From DATEPR01 sp036502345 (GTDB taxonomy: Bacteria > Actinomycetota > Actinomycetes > Mycobacteriales > Pseudonocardiaceae): a stretch of 64,000 nucleotides of DNA. A program made the position numbers and the translations under genes. The notes beneath the pieces are model-generated. The model was not told the origin of the DNA. It worked only from the letters and a program-made list of their open reading frames with translations, and did not search any database. Position 1 is the stretch's first letter, and each line of letters starts with the position of its first letter. The stretch lies in NCBI GenBank assembly GCA_036502345.1, contig DASXYT010000091.1, positions 1-64,000 on the forward strand, given 5' to 3'. Below, piece after piece: positions 38,782-48,358 of this stretch.

Positions 38782-40338
38782 ATGACGGACGCGGGTAACA
38801 CCCCTGGCCGCGCGGTCACCGCGCGGCTGAGGGGGGTGCACAAGTCGTACGGCCCGGTGCGCGTGCTCGACCTGCCGGAACTCGACCTCTACGCGGGCCA
38901 GGTCGTCGGGGTGGTCGGCGAGAACGGGGCCGGCAAGTCCACCCTGATGGGCACGCTGGCGGGTTCGGTGCACCGGGACGGCGGCGAGATCGAGATCGCA
39001 GGCAGGCCCCTGGTGGCCGGCTCGACCGAGGCGGCGGGAGCGCTCGGCGTCGCGTTGGTGTCGCAGGAGTTCCCGTTGGTCGGGCAGCTGTCGGTGGCGG
39101 AGAACCTGTTGCTGGGCCGCCGCCCCCGGCAGTCGCGCAGGCGGGTCCTGGTGGATCGCGCGGCGCAGCGGGCCGAGGCCGAGGCGATGCTGGCCGAGAT
39201 CGGTCTGTCGCCCAAGGCCATCCCGGTCACCCGCCAGGTCCGCACGTTGCCCGTGCCCACACGTCAGATGATCGAGATCGCCAAGGCATGGGGCCACGAG
39301 CCGAGCCTGCTGATCCTGGACGAGCCGACGTCGTCACTCGGCCCCGTCGAGGCGACGAAGGTGCTGCAGCTGGCCAGGGAACTGGCCGACAGCGGTGGCA
39401 CCGTGCTGTTCATCGGGCACCGGCTGGACGAGGTGCGCGAGGTGAGCGACCGGATCCTCGTGCTGCGCAACGGAAAACTGGTCGCCGACCTGAGTCCGGC
39501 CGAGGCCTCCGAGGAGCGGCTGATCCGCGAGATGGTCGGCGGCGAGGTCGCTCACGACGCGCCGGAGGTCAGGACGGAGGCAACCCCGCTGCTGCTCGAA
39601 CTCGACGGCCTGACCGCCGACGGTCTCGGCCCTGTCGATCTCCAGGTGTACGCGGGGGAGATCCTCGGCGTGGCCGGGCTGATGGGCTCCGGGCGGAGCA
39701 GGCTGATCCACACCGTTGCCGGCGCCCAGCCTGCCACCGGCGGTTCGATGCGACTGGGCGGCGAGTCCTACGCGCCGCATGGCCCGCGGGCCGGCGCTGC
39801 CGCGGGTATCGCGCTGATTCCCGAGGACCGCAAGGAACAGTCGCTCGTGCTGTTCGCGCCGATCCGGTCCAACGTCGTCATCCCGATCCTCAAACGGATC
39901 AGCAGGCGAGGACTGCTCGGCCCCCGGCGGGAGCGCGCCGAGGCCGAACGGATCGCCGCCGCCGTCAACGTCCGGATGCAGTCGGTGGACCAGCCGATCG
40001 GTTCGCTGTCCGGCGGCAACCAGCAGCGGGCCGTCTTCGGCAGGGCGTTCGCCACCGAGCCCCGGTTGCTGCTGCTGGACGAGCCGACCCGGGGTGTCGA
40101 CGTCGGGGCCAAGGCGGAGATCTACGACCTCATCGACCGCGCTGCCGGACAGGGCATGGCGGTCGTGGTCGCATCCTCCGAACTGGAGGAACTGCTGTGG
40201 ATCTGCCACCGCATCGCGGTGATGAACCACGGCCAGGTGGTGGAGGTGATCGACCGCTCGGAGGTCACCAAGGAACGCATCATGAAGGCGGCCGCCGGCA
40301 CGTCCCCGGCCACGCTCAGGAACGGAGCGGCACGATGA
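38782..40338 (+). CDS. Sugar ABC transporter ATPase, twin nucleotide-binding domains
   Basis: A 518-residue ATPase of the RbsA/XylG/AraG group. The first domain has Walker A VGENGAGKST and Walker B LLILDEPTSS; the second has the degenerate ATP loop VAGLMGSGRSRLI, signature LSGGNQQRAV and Walker B LLLLDEPTRG. In the first domain the signature site reads VRTLPVPTRQM, unlike LSGGQ, so that half probably has an altered composite ATP site. It starts 2 nt after the binding-protein gene and overlaps the permease by 4 nt. Substrate inferred as L-arabinose. Confidence 0.92.
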   Translation: MTDAGNTPGRAVTARLRGVHKSYGPVRVLDLPELDLYAGQVVGVVGENGAGKSTLMGTLAGSVHRDGGEIEIAGRPLVAGSTEAAGALGVALVSQEFPLVGQLSVAENLLLGRRPRQSRRRVLVDRAAQRAEAEAMLAEIGLSPKAIPVTRQVRTLPVPTRQMIEIAKAWGHEPSLLILDEPTSSLGPVEATKVLQLARELADSGGTVLFIGHRLDEVREVSDRILVLRNGKLVADLSPAEASEERLIREMVGGEVAHDAPEVRTEATPLLLELDGLTADGLGPVDLQVYAGEILGVAGLMGSGRSRLIHTVAGAQPATGGSMRLGGESYAPHGPRAGAAAGIALIPEDRKEQSLVLFAPIRSNVVIPILKRISRRGLLGPRRERAEAERIAAAVNVRMQSVDQPIGSLSGGNQQRAVFGRAFATEPRLLLLDEPTRGVDVGAKAEIYDLIDRAAGQGMAVVVASSELEELLWICHRIAVMNHGQVVEVIDRSEVTKERIMKAAAGTSPATLRNGAAR

Positions 40339-41348
40339 CCACCACACTGACGCCCGAGGTGGCGACGACACGCGACAGGCCGGCCGTGGTCCGGTTGGCG
40401 CGCAGACTGGCGGAATCACCGGAGGCCGGCGTCATCATCGCGTGCGTGCTGGTGCTCGTGGTCATCGCGTTGAACGCACCGACCTACGTGTCCACCGGCA
40501 ACCTCCAGGTGATGGGCAGGGACCTGGCGCAGGTCGGCATCCTGGCCGTCGGCGAGTCGGTGGTCATCCTCACCGGCGGCATCGACCTGTCGGTCGGCGC
40601 GCTCGCCGGGTTGGCCGGCATCCTGGTGGCCTGGTTCAACGTGAACCACGGCATGCCGGCACCTCTGGCCATCGTCGTGACGCTGGTGATCTGCGCGGCG
40701 GTCGGCTTCTGGCACGGCGCGCTGGTGACGCGGCTCAACGTGCCACCGTTCGTCATCACCCTGGTCACGTACACGGTCGCGCAGGGCCTTGCGCTGGCCA
40801 TCACCACCGGCACACCGATCAACAACATCAGCCCGCTGTTCAGTGACCTGAGCCAGTTCTACATCGGGCCGGTCCCGGTGCCCGCGTTGTTCTTCATCGG
40901 CGCGGTGCTGATCGCCTGGTTCGTCCTCGAACGCACCTACGTGGGCCGGCAGATCTACGCGGTCGGCGGCAACAAGGAAGCGGCTCGCCTGGCGGGGATT
41001 CCGGTGCCGCGCAGGGTCACCTCCGCGTACGTCGCCAGCGCGATGCTCGCCGGCGTGGTCGGCGTCCTGGTGATCGGCAGGATGAACGTCGCCGATCCCT
41101 CGGTCGGCCCAGGCTGGGAGTTGACCGCCATCGCGGCGGCCGTCGTCGGCGGCATGTCGCTGTCCGGCGGCGAGGGCCGGATCGTCGGCATCGCGGCAGG
41201 CGCGATCCTGCTGGAGTTGATCGCCAACGGCCTGCTGGCGTTGCACGTCAACACCTACTACCAAACGGTGGCCCAGGGCGTGGTGCTCGGCATCGCGATC
41301 CTGCTGGACCGGTTGCGCGCGCGGTATTTCGGCAGAGGGCGGCGATAG
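40335..41348 (+). CDS. Sugar ABC transporter permease (RbsC/AraH type)
   Basis: A 337-residue inner-membrane permease of the BPD_transp_2 family with about nine or ten helices, forming a homodimer in this class. Typical runs are GESVVILTGGIDLSVGALAG, ALVTRLNVPPFVITLVTYTV, VGRQIYAVGGNKEAARLAGI (the ATPase-coupling loop) and AAVVGGMSLSGGEGRIVG. It ends the arabinose transcript; a strong hairpin follows about 100 nt downstream. ATG 40335 overlaps the ATPase stop. Confidence 0.92.
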   Translation: MTTTLTPEVATTRDRPAVVRLARRLAESPEAGVIIACVLVLVVIALNAPTYVSTGNLQVMGRDLAQVGILAVGESVVILTGGIDLSVGALAGLAGILVAWFNVNHGMPAPLAIVVTLVICAAVGFWHGALVTRLNVPPFVITLVTYTVAQGLALAITTGTPINNISPLFSDLSQFYIGPVPVPALFFIGAVLIAWFVLERTYVGRQIYAVGGNKEAARLAGIPVPRRVTSAYVASAMLAGVVGVLVIGRMNVADPSVGPGWELTAIAAAVVGGMSLSGGEGRIVGIAAGAILLELIANGLLALHVNTYYQTVAQGVVLGIAILLDRLRARYFGRGRR

Positions 41349-41449
41349 TTCGATTGGCTCGGGCTTGGCTCAGCAACGCCGGGCGAAGCCCAATGCCTGG
41401 GCATCGGCGCGAGGGGCGGGCCACCAAACCCAAAACCGGAAAGCCGAGC

Positions 41450-41482
41450 GGCCAGGACCACCCTTGTCGGGTCGTCCTGGCC
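41450..41482. terminator. Bidirectional hairpin terminator after the arabinose transporter
   Basis: GGCCAGGACCACCC, a 5-nt loop (TTGTC) and GGGTCGTCCTGGCC form a 14-bp stem with one mismatch. It lies between two convergent units. Confidence 0.7.
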
Positions 41483-41498
41483 AGGTATTCCTTGTGGA

Positions 41499-42164
41499 TC
41501 AGCGTTCGGCGCGGAACTCCGCGGGCCGTTCCGGGGTCGCCTCGGCCAGTGCTCGGCGGGTGTCCTCGGGGCCGTAGTCCTTGCCGTAGACCGGGGTGCC
41601 CGGCTGCTGGCGCCAGGATTCCTCGATGGTGCCCGCGTCTACCGCGTCGAAGCCGAGGTCTTCGATCAGTTCGAACACCAGCTTCTTGCCCGTGGCTTCG
41701 TCGCCTGCGATCGGCAGCGCGATGCGACCCTCGGCGCCGCGCGGCTTGCCGTTGTTGAGCAGGTGCTTCCAGAAGATCCCGTTGAACACCTTGAAGACCG
41801 GCGCCCCGAGGTGCTCGGCCACCCACGCGCTTTCCGGCTGGCCGTCCTCGATGGCCTCGATGTAGCCGTCCCGCTGCTGGGGGTAGTAGTTGTTGGTCTC
41901 GATGACCGGGGCGTCGGGCTTACGGGAGTTCACGATGCCGAGCACGAGGTCGACCACGTTCTTCTGCGGAATGCTGACGATCACCAGGTCGGCGTCCTCG
42001 GCGGCCTCGTTCGCCCAGACCGCTGTCGCACCGGTCTCCACCGCGAGTTCGGCCAGGGTCTCCGGTGCGCGTGAGTTGGCCACCCGCACTTCGTGCCCGA
42101 GTTCGCGCAGCCGACGCGTCAACGTCCCGCCGATGAACCCGGCGCCGATGATTCCGATCTTCAT
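41499..42164 (-). CDS. NADPH-dependent F420 reductase-like (NAD(P)-binding) protein
   Basis: A 221-residue Rossmann protein. The N-terminal GIIGAGFIGGTLTRRLRELG is the dinucleotide-binding loop, followed by VRVANSRAPETL where Ser-Arg suits NADP phosphate. ADLVIVSIPQKNVVDLVLGI, APVIETNNYYPQQRDG and VFKVFNGIFWKHL follow the FNO/NpdG-like family. These proteins move hydride between NADP(H) and F420, or reduce other substrates; F420 use is not proven. GGGTTGCGGA lies before ATG 42164. Several F420-type genes lie in this window. Confidence 0.82.
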   Translation of the reverse strand: MKIGIIGAGFIGGTLTRRLRELGHEVRVANSRAPETLAELAVETGATAVWANEAAEDADLVIVSIPQKNVVDLVLGIVNSRKPDAPVIETNNYYPQQRDGYIEAIEDGQPESAWVAEHLGAPVFKVFNGIFWKHLLNNGKPRGAEGRIALPIAGDEATGKKLVFELIEDLGFDAVDAGTIEESWRQQPGTPVYGKDYGPEDTRRALAEATPERPAEFRAER

Positions 42165-42232
42165 TCCGCAACCCTTCCGTCCTCGCCCGCCCTCGTCGGC
42201 TGCAACTTTGCTCTCCGTCGGACTATTCCGCT

Positions 42233-42745
42233 CAGTGCGGCAGCGTGGCGTGGCGTTCCAGGAACCGGGCGACGTCCGACGTATCGGTCAGCGGCAGCGG
42301 ATAGACCATCAGGCGGTCCACGCCCAACTCGGCGTAGCGCTCGGCGGCGGGAGACCCGACCGGGTCCAGCTGCCTGTAGTTGATCTCCAGCCGACCCGGC
42401 CAGGTGGCGGGGCAGGTCGTCGGCCGTGCCGTTGCCGAACCAGCCGTGCCCTCGACTGACGGCGCGGCGGAACGCTGCCGGGCTGTGACCGCCGATCACG
42501 ATTCGTGGCCGCGCGCCGGGTCGGTCCACAACGCGGTCATCGCATCGATGTACTCGTCGGTCCGCCTACCTCGGTCGGACGTCGACACACCGACCGCGCG
42601 CATCTCGGGTTCGAGGTACCCGTCCCGGCGAGTCCGCCACCCGAGGGCTCGGCAGCACCACGTGATCGCCCGCCCACCACGACGAATAGCCGAGATCCTC
42701 GGCCAACCGCGCGAGCCTGACCGTGTCGGCAACCGCCGTCCAAGA
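42233..42745 (-). pseudogene. Decayed LLM-class F420-dependent oxidoreductase
   Basis: Minus-strand fragments of one enzyme appear in shifting frames: VRLARLAEDLGYSSWWAGDH (N-terminal part), YLEPEMRAVGVSTSDR and EYIDAMTALWT, then ARPRIVIGGHSPAAFRRAV, then LEINYRQLDPVGSPAAERYA and LGVDRLMVYPLPLTD to the stop. At least two frame changes are needed, the first 15-20 residues are absent, and about 25 residues are missing between MTALWT and RPRIVIGG. Full-length relatives have about 280 residues; about 165 remain. It is not likely to be functional. Confidence 0.75.
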
Positions 42746-42868
42746 TCTACGGCGATAACTGATGGTTATGGACCGTCGGCGTTGGTGCGGGAGGAGCAGC
42801 GGTCTCGTCCGATAATCTGGACGGCGTCGTGGTTCATTTGGTGGTCACGTCGACGGCCTGGAGGATCG

Positions 42869-43696
42869 ATGTCGTTCTCCGCTCTGGAGGACCTGCTGGC
42901 GATCGAGCCGCAAGAGCCGGGTCGTAGTTTCACCGGGCGGTGCATGATCGGCAGCCGGAACCGGGCCTTCGGCGGCCAGGTGGCGGCCCAGGCGTTCCAC
43001 GCCGCAGCCCTGCTCACCGAGCCCGGCCGCGCACCTCACTCGCTGCACGGCTCGTTCCTGCACTCCGGCGATCCCGACATCGACATCACCTACATCGTGA
43101 CGACGCTGAAGGACGGCCGCTCGCTGACCACGCATCGCGTCGACGCAGTGCAACCCGGCTATATGATCTACACCGCCGTGGTCTCGTTCCACGTCGCAGA
43201 ACCGAGCATCGACCTGCAGTCCGCGATGCCCGACGCACCTCCGCCGTCCGAGTTTCCGCAGGTCAACTACGTGCCGCGAGGCACGAACGCGGCCGCCAGG
43301 GAGCCGTTCGACTTCCGGTTCGTGGACGCCGCGTACACCCAGGACCAGATCCCGGTGTCGCCGAAACAGCTGATCTGGATCCGGACAGCGGCTGCCATGT
43401 CCGGCGACCCGTACGCGCACGCAGCCGCCCTCGTGTACGCCGCCGACCTGTCGCTGGCCCGCACCGCCCATCTGCCGCTGCGCGGGATGAGCCCCCGCCG
43501 CTACGGCTCGTCGCTGGACTTCGCGATCTGGTTCCACCGTGCGCTCCGGTTGGACGACTGGCTGTTGGCCGACATCGAGAGCACCACCTACGCCGACTCG
43601 CGCGCCCTGGCGACCGGCCAGTTCTTCTCCGTCGACGGGCGACTGGTGGCGACGGCCAGCCAGGAGGTGCTGATGCGGGTCGGGTCGGACTACTGA
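42869..43696 (+). CDS. tesB: Acyl-CoA thioesterase II (TesB-like)
   Basis: Hydrolyses acyl-CoA to fatty acid and CoA. 275 residues with two hot-dog domains. The N-terminal FTGRCMIGSRNRAFGGQVAA and LHGSFLHSGDPDIDITYIV, and the C-terminal YAADLSLARTAHLPLRG and SLDFAIWFHRALRLDDWLL, match TesB. ATG 42869 follows GGAGG by 5 nt; the frame is open for 163 codons upstream but that part has no similarity and covers the decayed gene. The 3' end overlaps the convergent Nudix gene by 7 nt. It may recycle CoA for the catabolic cluster that follows. Confidence 0.9.
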   Translation: MSFSALEDLLAIEPQEPGRSFTGRCMIGSRNRAFGGQVAAQAFHAAALLTEPGRAPHSLHGSFLHSGDPDIDITYIVTTLKDGRSLTTHRVDAVQPGYMIYTAVVSFHVAEPSIDLQSAMPDAPPPSEFPQVNYVPRGTNAAAREPFDFRFVDAAYTQDQIPVSPKQLIWIRTAAAMSGDPYAHAAALVYAADLSLARTAHLPLRGMSPRRYGSSLDFAIWFHRALRLDDWLLADIESTTYADSRALATGQFFSVDGRLVATASQEVLMRVGSDY

Positions 43697-44529
43697 CCCG
43701 GCACCGGCACGCCGTCGGGGAACACGAGGTAGTAGTCGCCGTCGACGAGCGCGGGTTCCGGGCACACCGACAACAGGCTGCGCTGCGAACCGAAAGCGTC
43801 GCCGAGAGTGCGCAGGCCTGCCAGTTCGGTGAGCAGCATCCGCTGTGGCGTCGCGAGTTGGATCGCACCGGTCTTCAGTGCGGCGAGCACGTCTGCCGGT
43901 TTCCACCACGCCGTCTCGCTGGCCTCGGTGCTGATGTGCCGTGCGACCTGGCCGGGCGGCAGCGCGGCGAGGAAGAACGTCACGTCGAACCGGATCGGTG
44001 ACACGGTCGGCGTCACCCAACGCGCCCACGGTTTCAGATCGGCGGCGAACACCGCCAGATCGTGCCCGTCGAGCACGTCCGCGACCGTGGTGGCCCGGTC
44101 CAACGTCCGTGTCCGCTCGCCTTCGAGCACGTCCGCGCCGACGTCGAACCCGGCGCCGGTCCGCTTGTGCCGCGCCAGCAGCACTCCGGTCTCCTCGAAC
44201 GTCTCGCGGACGCCGGTGATCACCTTGGTCCGTGCTTCGTCCGTGGACACCCCGAGTTCGTCGGCGATCGCGGCCACGTCGGGCAGCACGTCGTTGCCGG
44301 CGTCCCGCTTGTCCACACTGCCGCCCGGGAAGACCAGCCGGCCGGGCAGGAACGTCATCGTCGGCGCCCGCCAGAGCAGGAAGATCTCCAGCGCGCCCGC
44401 CTCCTCACGGGCCAGGATCACGCTCACGGCCGGTCGGGGCACCACGGGTTTGTAGGACCCGTCGAGCACGCCCGCGGCTCGCGCCCGCTCCTCGGCACCG
44501 TCCAGCTTGCGTCCGAGTCCTGGCATCAT
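43690..44529 (-). CDS. NUDIX hydrolase (NUDT19-like)
   Basis: A 279-residue Nudix protein. The box is split: GRLVFPGGSVDKRD, an insertion of about 30 residues, then VITGVRETFEETGVLL with the catalytic REx2EExG glutamates. This insertion is the mark of NUDT19/RP2p-type enzymes, which cleave CoA and acyl-CoA diphosphates. Next to thioesterase, hydratase and CoA-transferase genes a role in CoA turnover is plausible. ATG 44529 overlaps the enoyl-CoA hydratase stop, so it is the last gene of a minus-strand operon. Confidence 0.85.
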   Translation of the reverse strand: MMPGLGRKLDGAEERARAAGVLDGSYKPVVPRPAVSVILAREEAGALEIFLLWRAPTMTFLPGRLVFPGGSVDKRDAGNDVLPDVAAIADELGVSTDEARTKVITGVRETFEETGVLLARHKRTGAGFDVGADVLEGERTRTLDRATTVADVLDGHDLAVFAADLKPWARWVTPTVSPIRFDVTFFLAALPPGQVARHISTEASETAWWKPADVLAALKTGAIQLATPQRMLLTELAGLRTLGDAFGSQRSLLSVCPEPALVDGDYYLVFPDGVPVPGQ

Positions 44530-45290
44530 GCCTTCAGGAACTCTTGGATGCCCTCACGGCCGGCGTCCAGACCGGTCATCTCGGCGGTGGCGGAGTGGGT
44601 GGCCTTGTAGGCCACCATCCAGTCGCCGACCGACTGCTCCGAGTCGAGGATCGCCCGTTTCATCAGGATCAGCGACGCCCTGTCCTTCTTGGCGATGTCC
44701 GCAGCGATGCCCAGCGCGATCTGGAACACGTCCTCGGCCGGTGCGATGACGTCGATGAGATGCCCGTGCGCCATCTCGGCGGCCGAGAATCGCCTGCCGG
44801 TGAACAACATCTGCCGCAGCAGGCCCTCCGGCATGGACAGTCGCCGCAGGAACGCCCCGCCACCGCCCGCTGTCCCTCGGCTGATCTCGGGCATGCTGAA
44901 GTGCGCCGTCGCGGCGGCCACCCGGATGTCGCACGTGGTGCACAGCGTGATCCCACCACCGACCGCGGGACCGTTGATCGCCGCGACCACCGGGAGCGGG
45001 AAGCTGTTGAGTACGTCGAGCACGGCGTTGACCTGTCGCTGCCGCTCCAGCCGGGTTTCCGGTGTCAGCACAAGGAACTGCCGCACGTCGGCCCCGCCGC
45101 AGAACGCGCGTCTGCCGGCGCCGGTCAGGATCACCGACCTGACGTCGGTGTCAGCGGCGATGGCGGTGAACGCGTCACCGATGGCCTTCCACAGCTCCAC
45201 CGACAGCGCGTTCACCGGCGGGTTGTCCAACTCGACGACCGCGACACCACCATCGGCTTCGCGGCGCACATTGACCAGGTTGTCCGACAT
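44526..45290 (-). CDS. Enoyl-CoA hydratase/isomerase family protein
   Basis: A 254-residue crotonase-fold enzyme. GAGRRAFCGGADVRQF and INGPAVGGGITLCTTCDIRV form the oxyanion hole; FSMPEISRGTAGGGGAFLRR covers the position of the second catalytic glutamate, where the usual PE-x-x-x-G-x-x-P is PEISRGTAG, so one acidic residue may be lost. The reaction (hydration, isomerisation, decarboxylation) cannot be decided. It is followed by the Nudix gene with ATGA overlap and preceded by the CoA transferase, 41 nt away. Confidence 0.87.
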   Translation of the reverse strand: MSDNLVNVRREADGGVAVVELDNPPVNALSVELWKAIGDAFTAIAADTDVRSVILTGAGRRAFCGGADVRQFLVLTPETRLERQRQVNAVLDVLNSFPLPVVAAINGPAVGGGITLCTTCDIRVAAATAHFSMPEISRGTAGGGGAFLRRLSMPEGLLRQMLFTGRRFSAAEMAHGHLIDVIAPAEDVFQIALGIAADIAKKDRASLILMKRAILDSEQSVGDWMVAYKATHSATAEMTGLDAGREGIQEFLKA

Positions 45291-45331
45291 GAGACCTCCG
45301 TCATCGTTGGCGGAACCGGCTGATGAGCGCG

Positions 45332-46501
45332 TCAGTCGCGCTCACGCCAGATGTCCGCTGGTGCTTCGAGCGCGGTCCTGGTGTCCTGCCCAAGAGCCGG
45401 CGCGGTGTTGCGCATGGCGAACTCGCCACTGTCCAGCGAGAACGGGAGGCGCACGACCCGTTCCGGCCGACCGTCGTCGTCGGTGAGTTCGGCGAACATG
45501 CCGAGTGCCTGGAACTGCGGATCGGCGACGACGTCGGCGACGTTGTTGATCGGGCCGCTCGGGACGCCGGCCTGTTGCAACAGGTCGAGACATTCCTCGC
45601 TGGTCAGTTGTTCGGTCCGGGCCGAGATGGCCGCTTCGAGTTCCGCCCGGTTCGCGCGTCGGTCGGGCAGTGAGGCGAACCGGGGGTCGTCGGCCAGTTC
45701 CGGCGCGGAGATCGCCGCACACAGCCGTTGCCAGACCCGTTCGTCGACGGCCGCGATGAGCACCGGCCGGTCCTTCGTGGGGAACGTGCCGTTGGGCAGC
45801 CCCACCTTGGTACCGCTGCCCATCGGCTCGGCGACGGTGCCGGTCATCGTGTACTCGATCAGGTACGAGGCGGCCAGGCTCACCTGGCCCTCGAACAGCG
45901 ACGTCGTCACTTCCCGGCCGACACCGGTCTGGTTACGCTCGATGATCGCCGACATGATGCCGATCGTGGCCCACAGCGCGGTGGTGATGTCCGCGATCGA
46001 CGCACCCGAGCGGACCGGCTGGCGGCCGATCTCGCCGGTGAAGCTCATGACGCCGCCGAAAGCCTGTGCCACCACGTCGTTCGCCGCCCGGTAACGATAC
46101 GGGCCACGGTTGCCGAAACCCGAGATCGAGCAGTAGATCAGGCGTGGATTGATCTCGCGTAGGTCGGCATAGGACAGTCCGAGCCGTTCCATCACGCCCT
46201 GTCGGAAGTTGTGCACCAGAACGTCACAACCGCGCACCATCTCCAGCAGGGCATCACGGTTCGCCGTGTCCTTCAGGTCCAGGACGATGCTTCGCTTGTT
46301 GCGGTTGAGGTTCTGGAAGATCGGGCTGCGTTCGAACTCGTCGCCCTCGGCGACGTAGGTCCGGGATGGATCGCCGACCCCCGGTGCCTCGATCTTGATG
46401 ACATCGGCGCCGCAGTCGGCAAGCACCTGCGCGGCCATCGGTCCGGCGATGATTCGTGAGAGGTCCAGAACCCTTGTTCCGACAAGCGGTGACAGCTCCA
46501 C
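45332..46501 (-). CDS. Family III CoA transferase (CaiB/BaiF type)
   Basis: Moves CoA between carboxylic acids, or acts as a CoA-dependent racemase. 389 residues. The start VELSPLVGTRVLDLSRIIAG, then DVIKIEAPGVGDPSRTY, FQNLNRNKRSIVLDLKD and LIYCSISGFGNRGPYRYR are typical. The catalytic aspartate is expected in the segment after GPYRYRAANDVVAQA and is met by that Asp. GTG 46501 has GGAGGAGC upstream. It opens a three-gene minus-strand unit with hydratase and Nudix genes. It likely activates the substrate of this cluster. Confidence 0.9.
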   Translation of the reverse strand: MELSPLVGTRVLDLSRIIAGPMAAQVLADCGADVIKIEAPGVGDPSRTYVAEGDEFERSPIFQNLNRNKRSIVLDLKDTANRDALLEMVRGCDVLVHNFRQGVMERLGLSYADLREINPRLIYCSISGFGNRGPYRYRAANDVVAQAFGGVMSFTGEIGRQPVRSGASIADITTALWATIGIMSAIIERNQTGVGREVTTSLFEGQVSLAASYLIEYTMTGTVAEPMGSGTKVGLPNGTFPTKDRPVLIAAVDERVWQRLCAAISAPELADDPRFASLPDRRANRAELEAAISARTEQLTSEECLDLLQQAGVPSGPINNVADVVADPQFQALGMFAELTDDDGRPERVVRLPFSLDSGEFAMRNTAPALGQDTRTALEAPADIWRERD

Positions 46502-46653
46502 GAGGCCGTTCAGCTCCTCCGCTCAGCGCCGACAGGCGCAACACTGGCTGGCGACTTCGCCGACGTTAGCCCACGTTTCCCAGTAATGGAAGTACATCTC
46601 CGCCACGTGGAGCCCATCGGCGAACGGGCGACGCACCGAGGGTGACCACGGGC

Positions 46654-48147
46654 CTACTCCACGGGGTGGAGTTCGGCGTCCACAGCGACACTGGCAGCCC
46701 GCACCTCGGCCATGACGTCGCGGACCCGTGCGCCCTCGTCGGCCAGGGCCCACAGGCGATCCGCGATCGCGTCCGCCCCAGGGCCGTCGGGCAGGTGCGG
46801 AGCCGCGAACATCGCGAACTTCCGCCGCAGCTTCTCGTCGGTCACGTGGGTCTCCGGCGAGAACGGATCACCGTCGCCGTACGCGGATTCGTGCTCGAAC
46901 GTCCTGCCCCCGGCCAGCCGGACCCGTACCCGGGTGCGCGCTCCGAGCGCCCGGTGCGGGAATTTCAGTACATCCCGCATGAGCAGTTCGTCGGCCTCCG
47001 GATCGGCGATGATCTCGGTCTTGTCGATCAACGCGTTGAGGGCCTCGCTGTGGAACACGTCGGGGTCCTGCCAGCGGTCGGGGGAGATGCCGAGCACGGT
47101 CGCCGCCACCAGATACCGGTAGCTGACCTGGGTGTCGTTGTAGCTCGTCGGCCTGCCACTCGCGAACACGTTCGCGCCCTCCCCGCCCTTGCGCAGCGGC
47201 CGGGCGTGGATCTCGATGCCCTCCACCTGACCAGGGTCGAAGCCCGGCTCGGCCAACAGTGGCCGGAGCGCCCACAGCGCAGGGCGCATCCACGTGCCGG
47301 CCGGGGCGATCTTGTAGGAGGTCATCGGCAGCCACCAGTGGCTGCCCAGTTCCCTGGTCAGCGTCGACGGCTCGAAGCTGTACGCGCCGAGCATCCGCCA
47401 GTAGTTGAACGGGCCGTCGAAGACTTGATCGTCAGCCGTGTAGCCGTTCGTTGCCAGCACGGCGGAGAAGACCGCCGAACTGGCCTGCCAGCCGTAGGCG
47501 CCGTACTTGCTCATCGGGTGCCTGCCCAGCGACGACGCCCTGGTCCCGGACGGCACCGGCGAGGCGTACGCGGCCAGTCCGAGCAGGTGCCGCATACCGA
47601 CACCGTCGACCCCGTAGAGCTTGCCGGCAGCCACCGCGCCGCCGATCGTGTTGTAGCTGTAGCCCCACGGATCGTGCCATTCCTTGAGCTCGCCGTTCTC
47701 GACGTAGTGGATGCCCGGCATGGCCAGCGTGACCCGCGCGGCCGCCTCGTAGCCGACCGCGACCGCGGTGAGCAGATCGGTGCCGGACGCGTCCGTCTCC
47801 TCGGCTGCTGCCAGCGCCGCCGCGATCACCGTGTTCGCGATGTGGCAGTGGTAGAGCAGGTTGTCGTCCAGGTCCAGGGCGTTGGCCGCCGTCGCGTTGA
47901 CGAACGCGGCGACCGACGGGGACGCCTGCCTGCGTTGACCGAGAATCGTCGCGCTGCCGGTGCCGCCGTCCTGGGCGAACAGGGTGTTCGAGACGATCTG
48001 GTGGCCCGGCGCTCCCTGCGCCGCGATGGCGCAGAGCATCGTGTCGAACAGGATTCGGACCGCTTCGTGCTGGACCTCGCCGGGCAGATCGTCGTACCGC
48101 GTCGACGCGAGGAAGTCGGCGAACTGGTGAGTGGTGCTCGCAGCCAT
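46654..48147 (-). CDS. MmgE/PrpD family protein
   Basis: A 497-residue protein of the 2-methylcitrate dehydratase/cis-aconitate decarboxylase-like family. The N-terminal helical domain has RILFDTMLCAIAAQGAPGHQ, FVNATAANALDLDDNLLYHC (given as FVNATAANALDLDDN) and HIANTVIAAALAAAEE; GWQASSAVFSAVLA, MTSYKIAPAGTWMRPAL and KFPHRALGARTRVRVRL follow. Members remove water or isomerise polycarboxylates, so this one may act on a related acid. ATG 48147 has GAGGG upstream; ATG 48189 in frame is the alternative. The 152-bp gap to the CoA-transferase start holds no gene. Confidence 0.87.
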   Translation of the reverse strand: MAASTTHQFADFLASTRYDDLPGEVQHEAVRILFDTMLCAIAAQGAPGHQIVSNTLFAQDGGTGSATILGQRRQASPSVAAFVNATAANALDLDDNLLYHCHIANTVIAAALAAAEETDASGTDLLTAVAVGYEAAARVTLAMPGIHYVENGELKEWHDPWGYSYNTIGGAVAAGKLYGVDGVGMRHLLGLAAYASPVPSGTRASSLGRHPMSKYGAYGWQASSAVFSAVLATNGYTADDQVFDGPFNYWRMLGAYSFEPSTLTRELGSHWWLPMTSYKIAPAGTWMRPALWALRPLLAEPGFDPGQVEGIEIHARPLRKGGEGANVFASGRPTSYNDTQVSYRYLVAATVLGISPDRWQDPDVFHSEALNALIDKTEIIADPEADELLMRDVLKFPHRALGARTRVRVRLAGGRTFEHESAYGDGDPFSPETHVTDEKLRRKFAMFAAPHLPDGPGADAIADRLWALADEGARVRDVMAEVRAASVAVDAELHPVE

Positions 48148-48358
48148 CTCTGCCACCCTCTCTGCTGCAGCCTCGGTGCTGGCCAGCATCTGGCCGGACT
48201 CTAGCCACGCATCCGCCTGATGGACAGAGTCCGTCGACAGGTGGAGTTCGGTCCGCCAGCTGTGGTGATCGCTCAGTGTCTGAATTGAGGGTATTTCCCG
48301 CCGGTTAGCTATCGAAACGATGCTTGTCTGCGCCCGTCTCAGCTGGTAGACCTTCACA

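Noticed and set aside
39288..40334. Upstream extension of the permease frame through the ATPase gene
   Set aside because: Similarity to the permease family starts at ATG 40335; the upstream part is an out-of-frame reading of the ATPase gene.
46642..48204. Plus-strand ORF of 520 codons opposite the MmgE/PrpD gene
   Set aside because: Antisense shadow with no recognisable domain.
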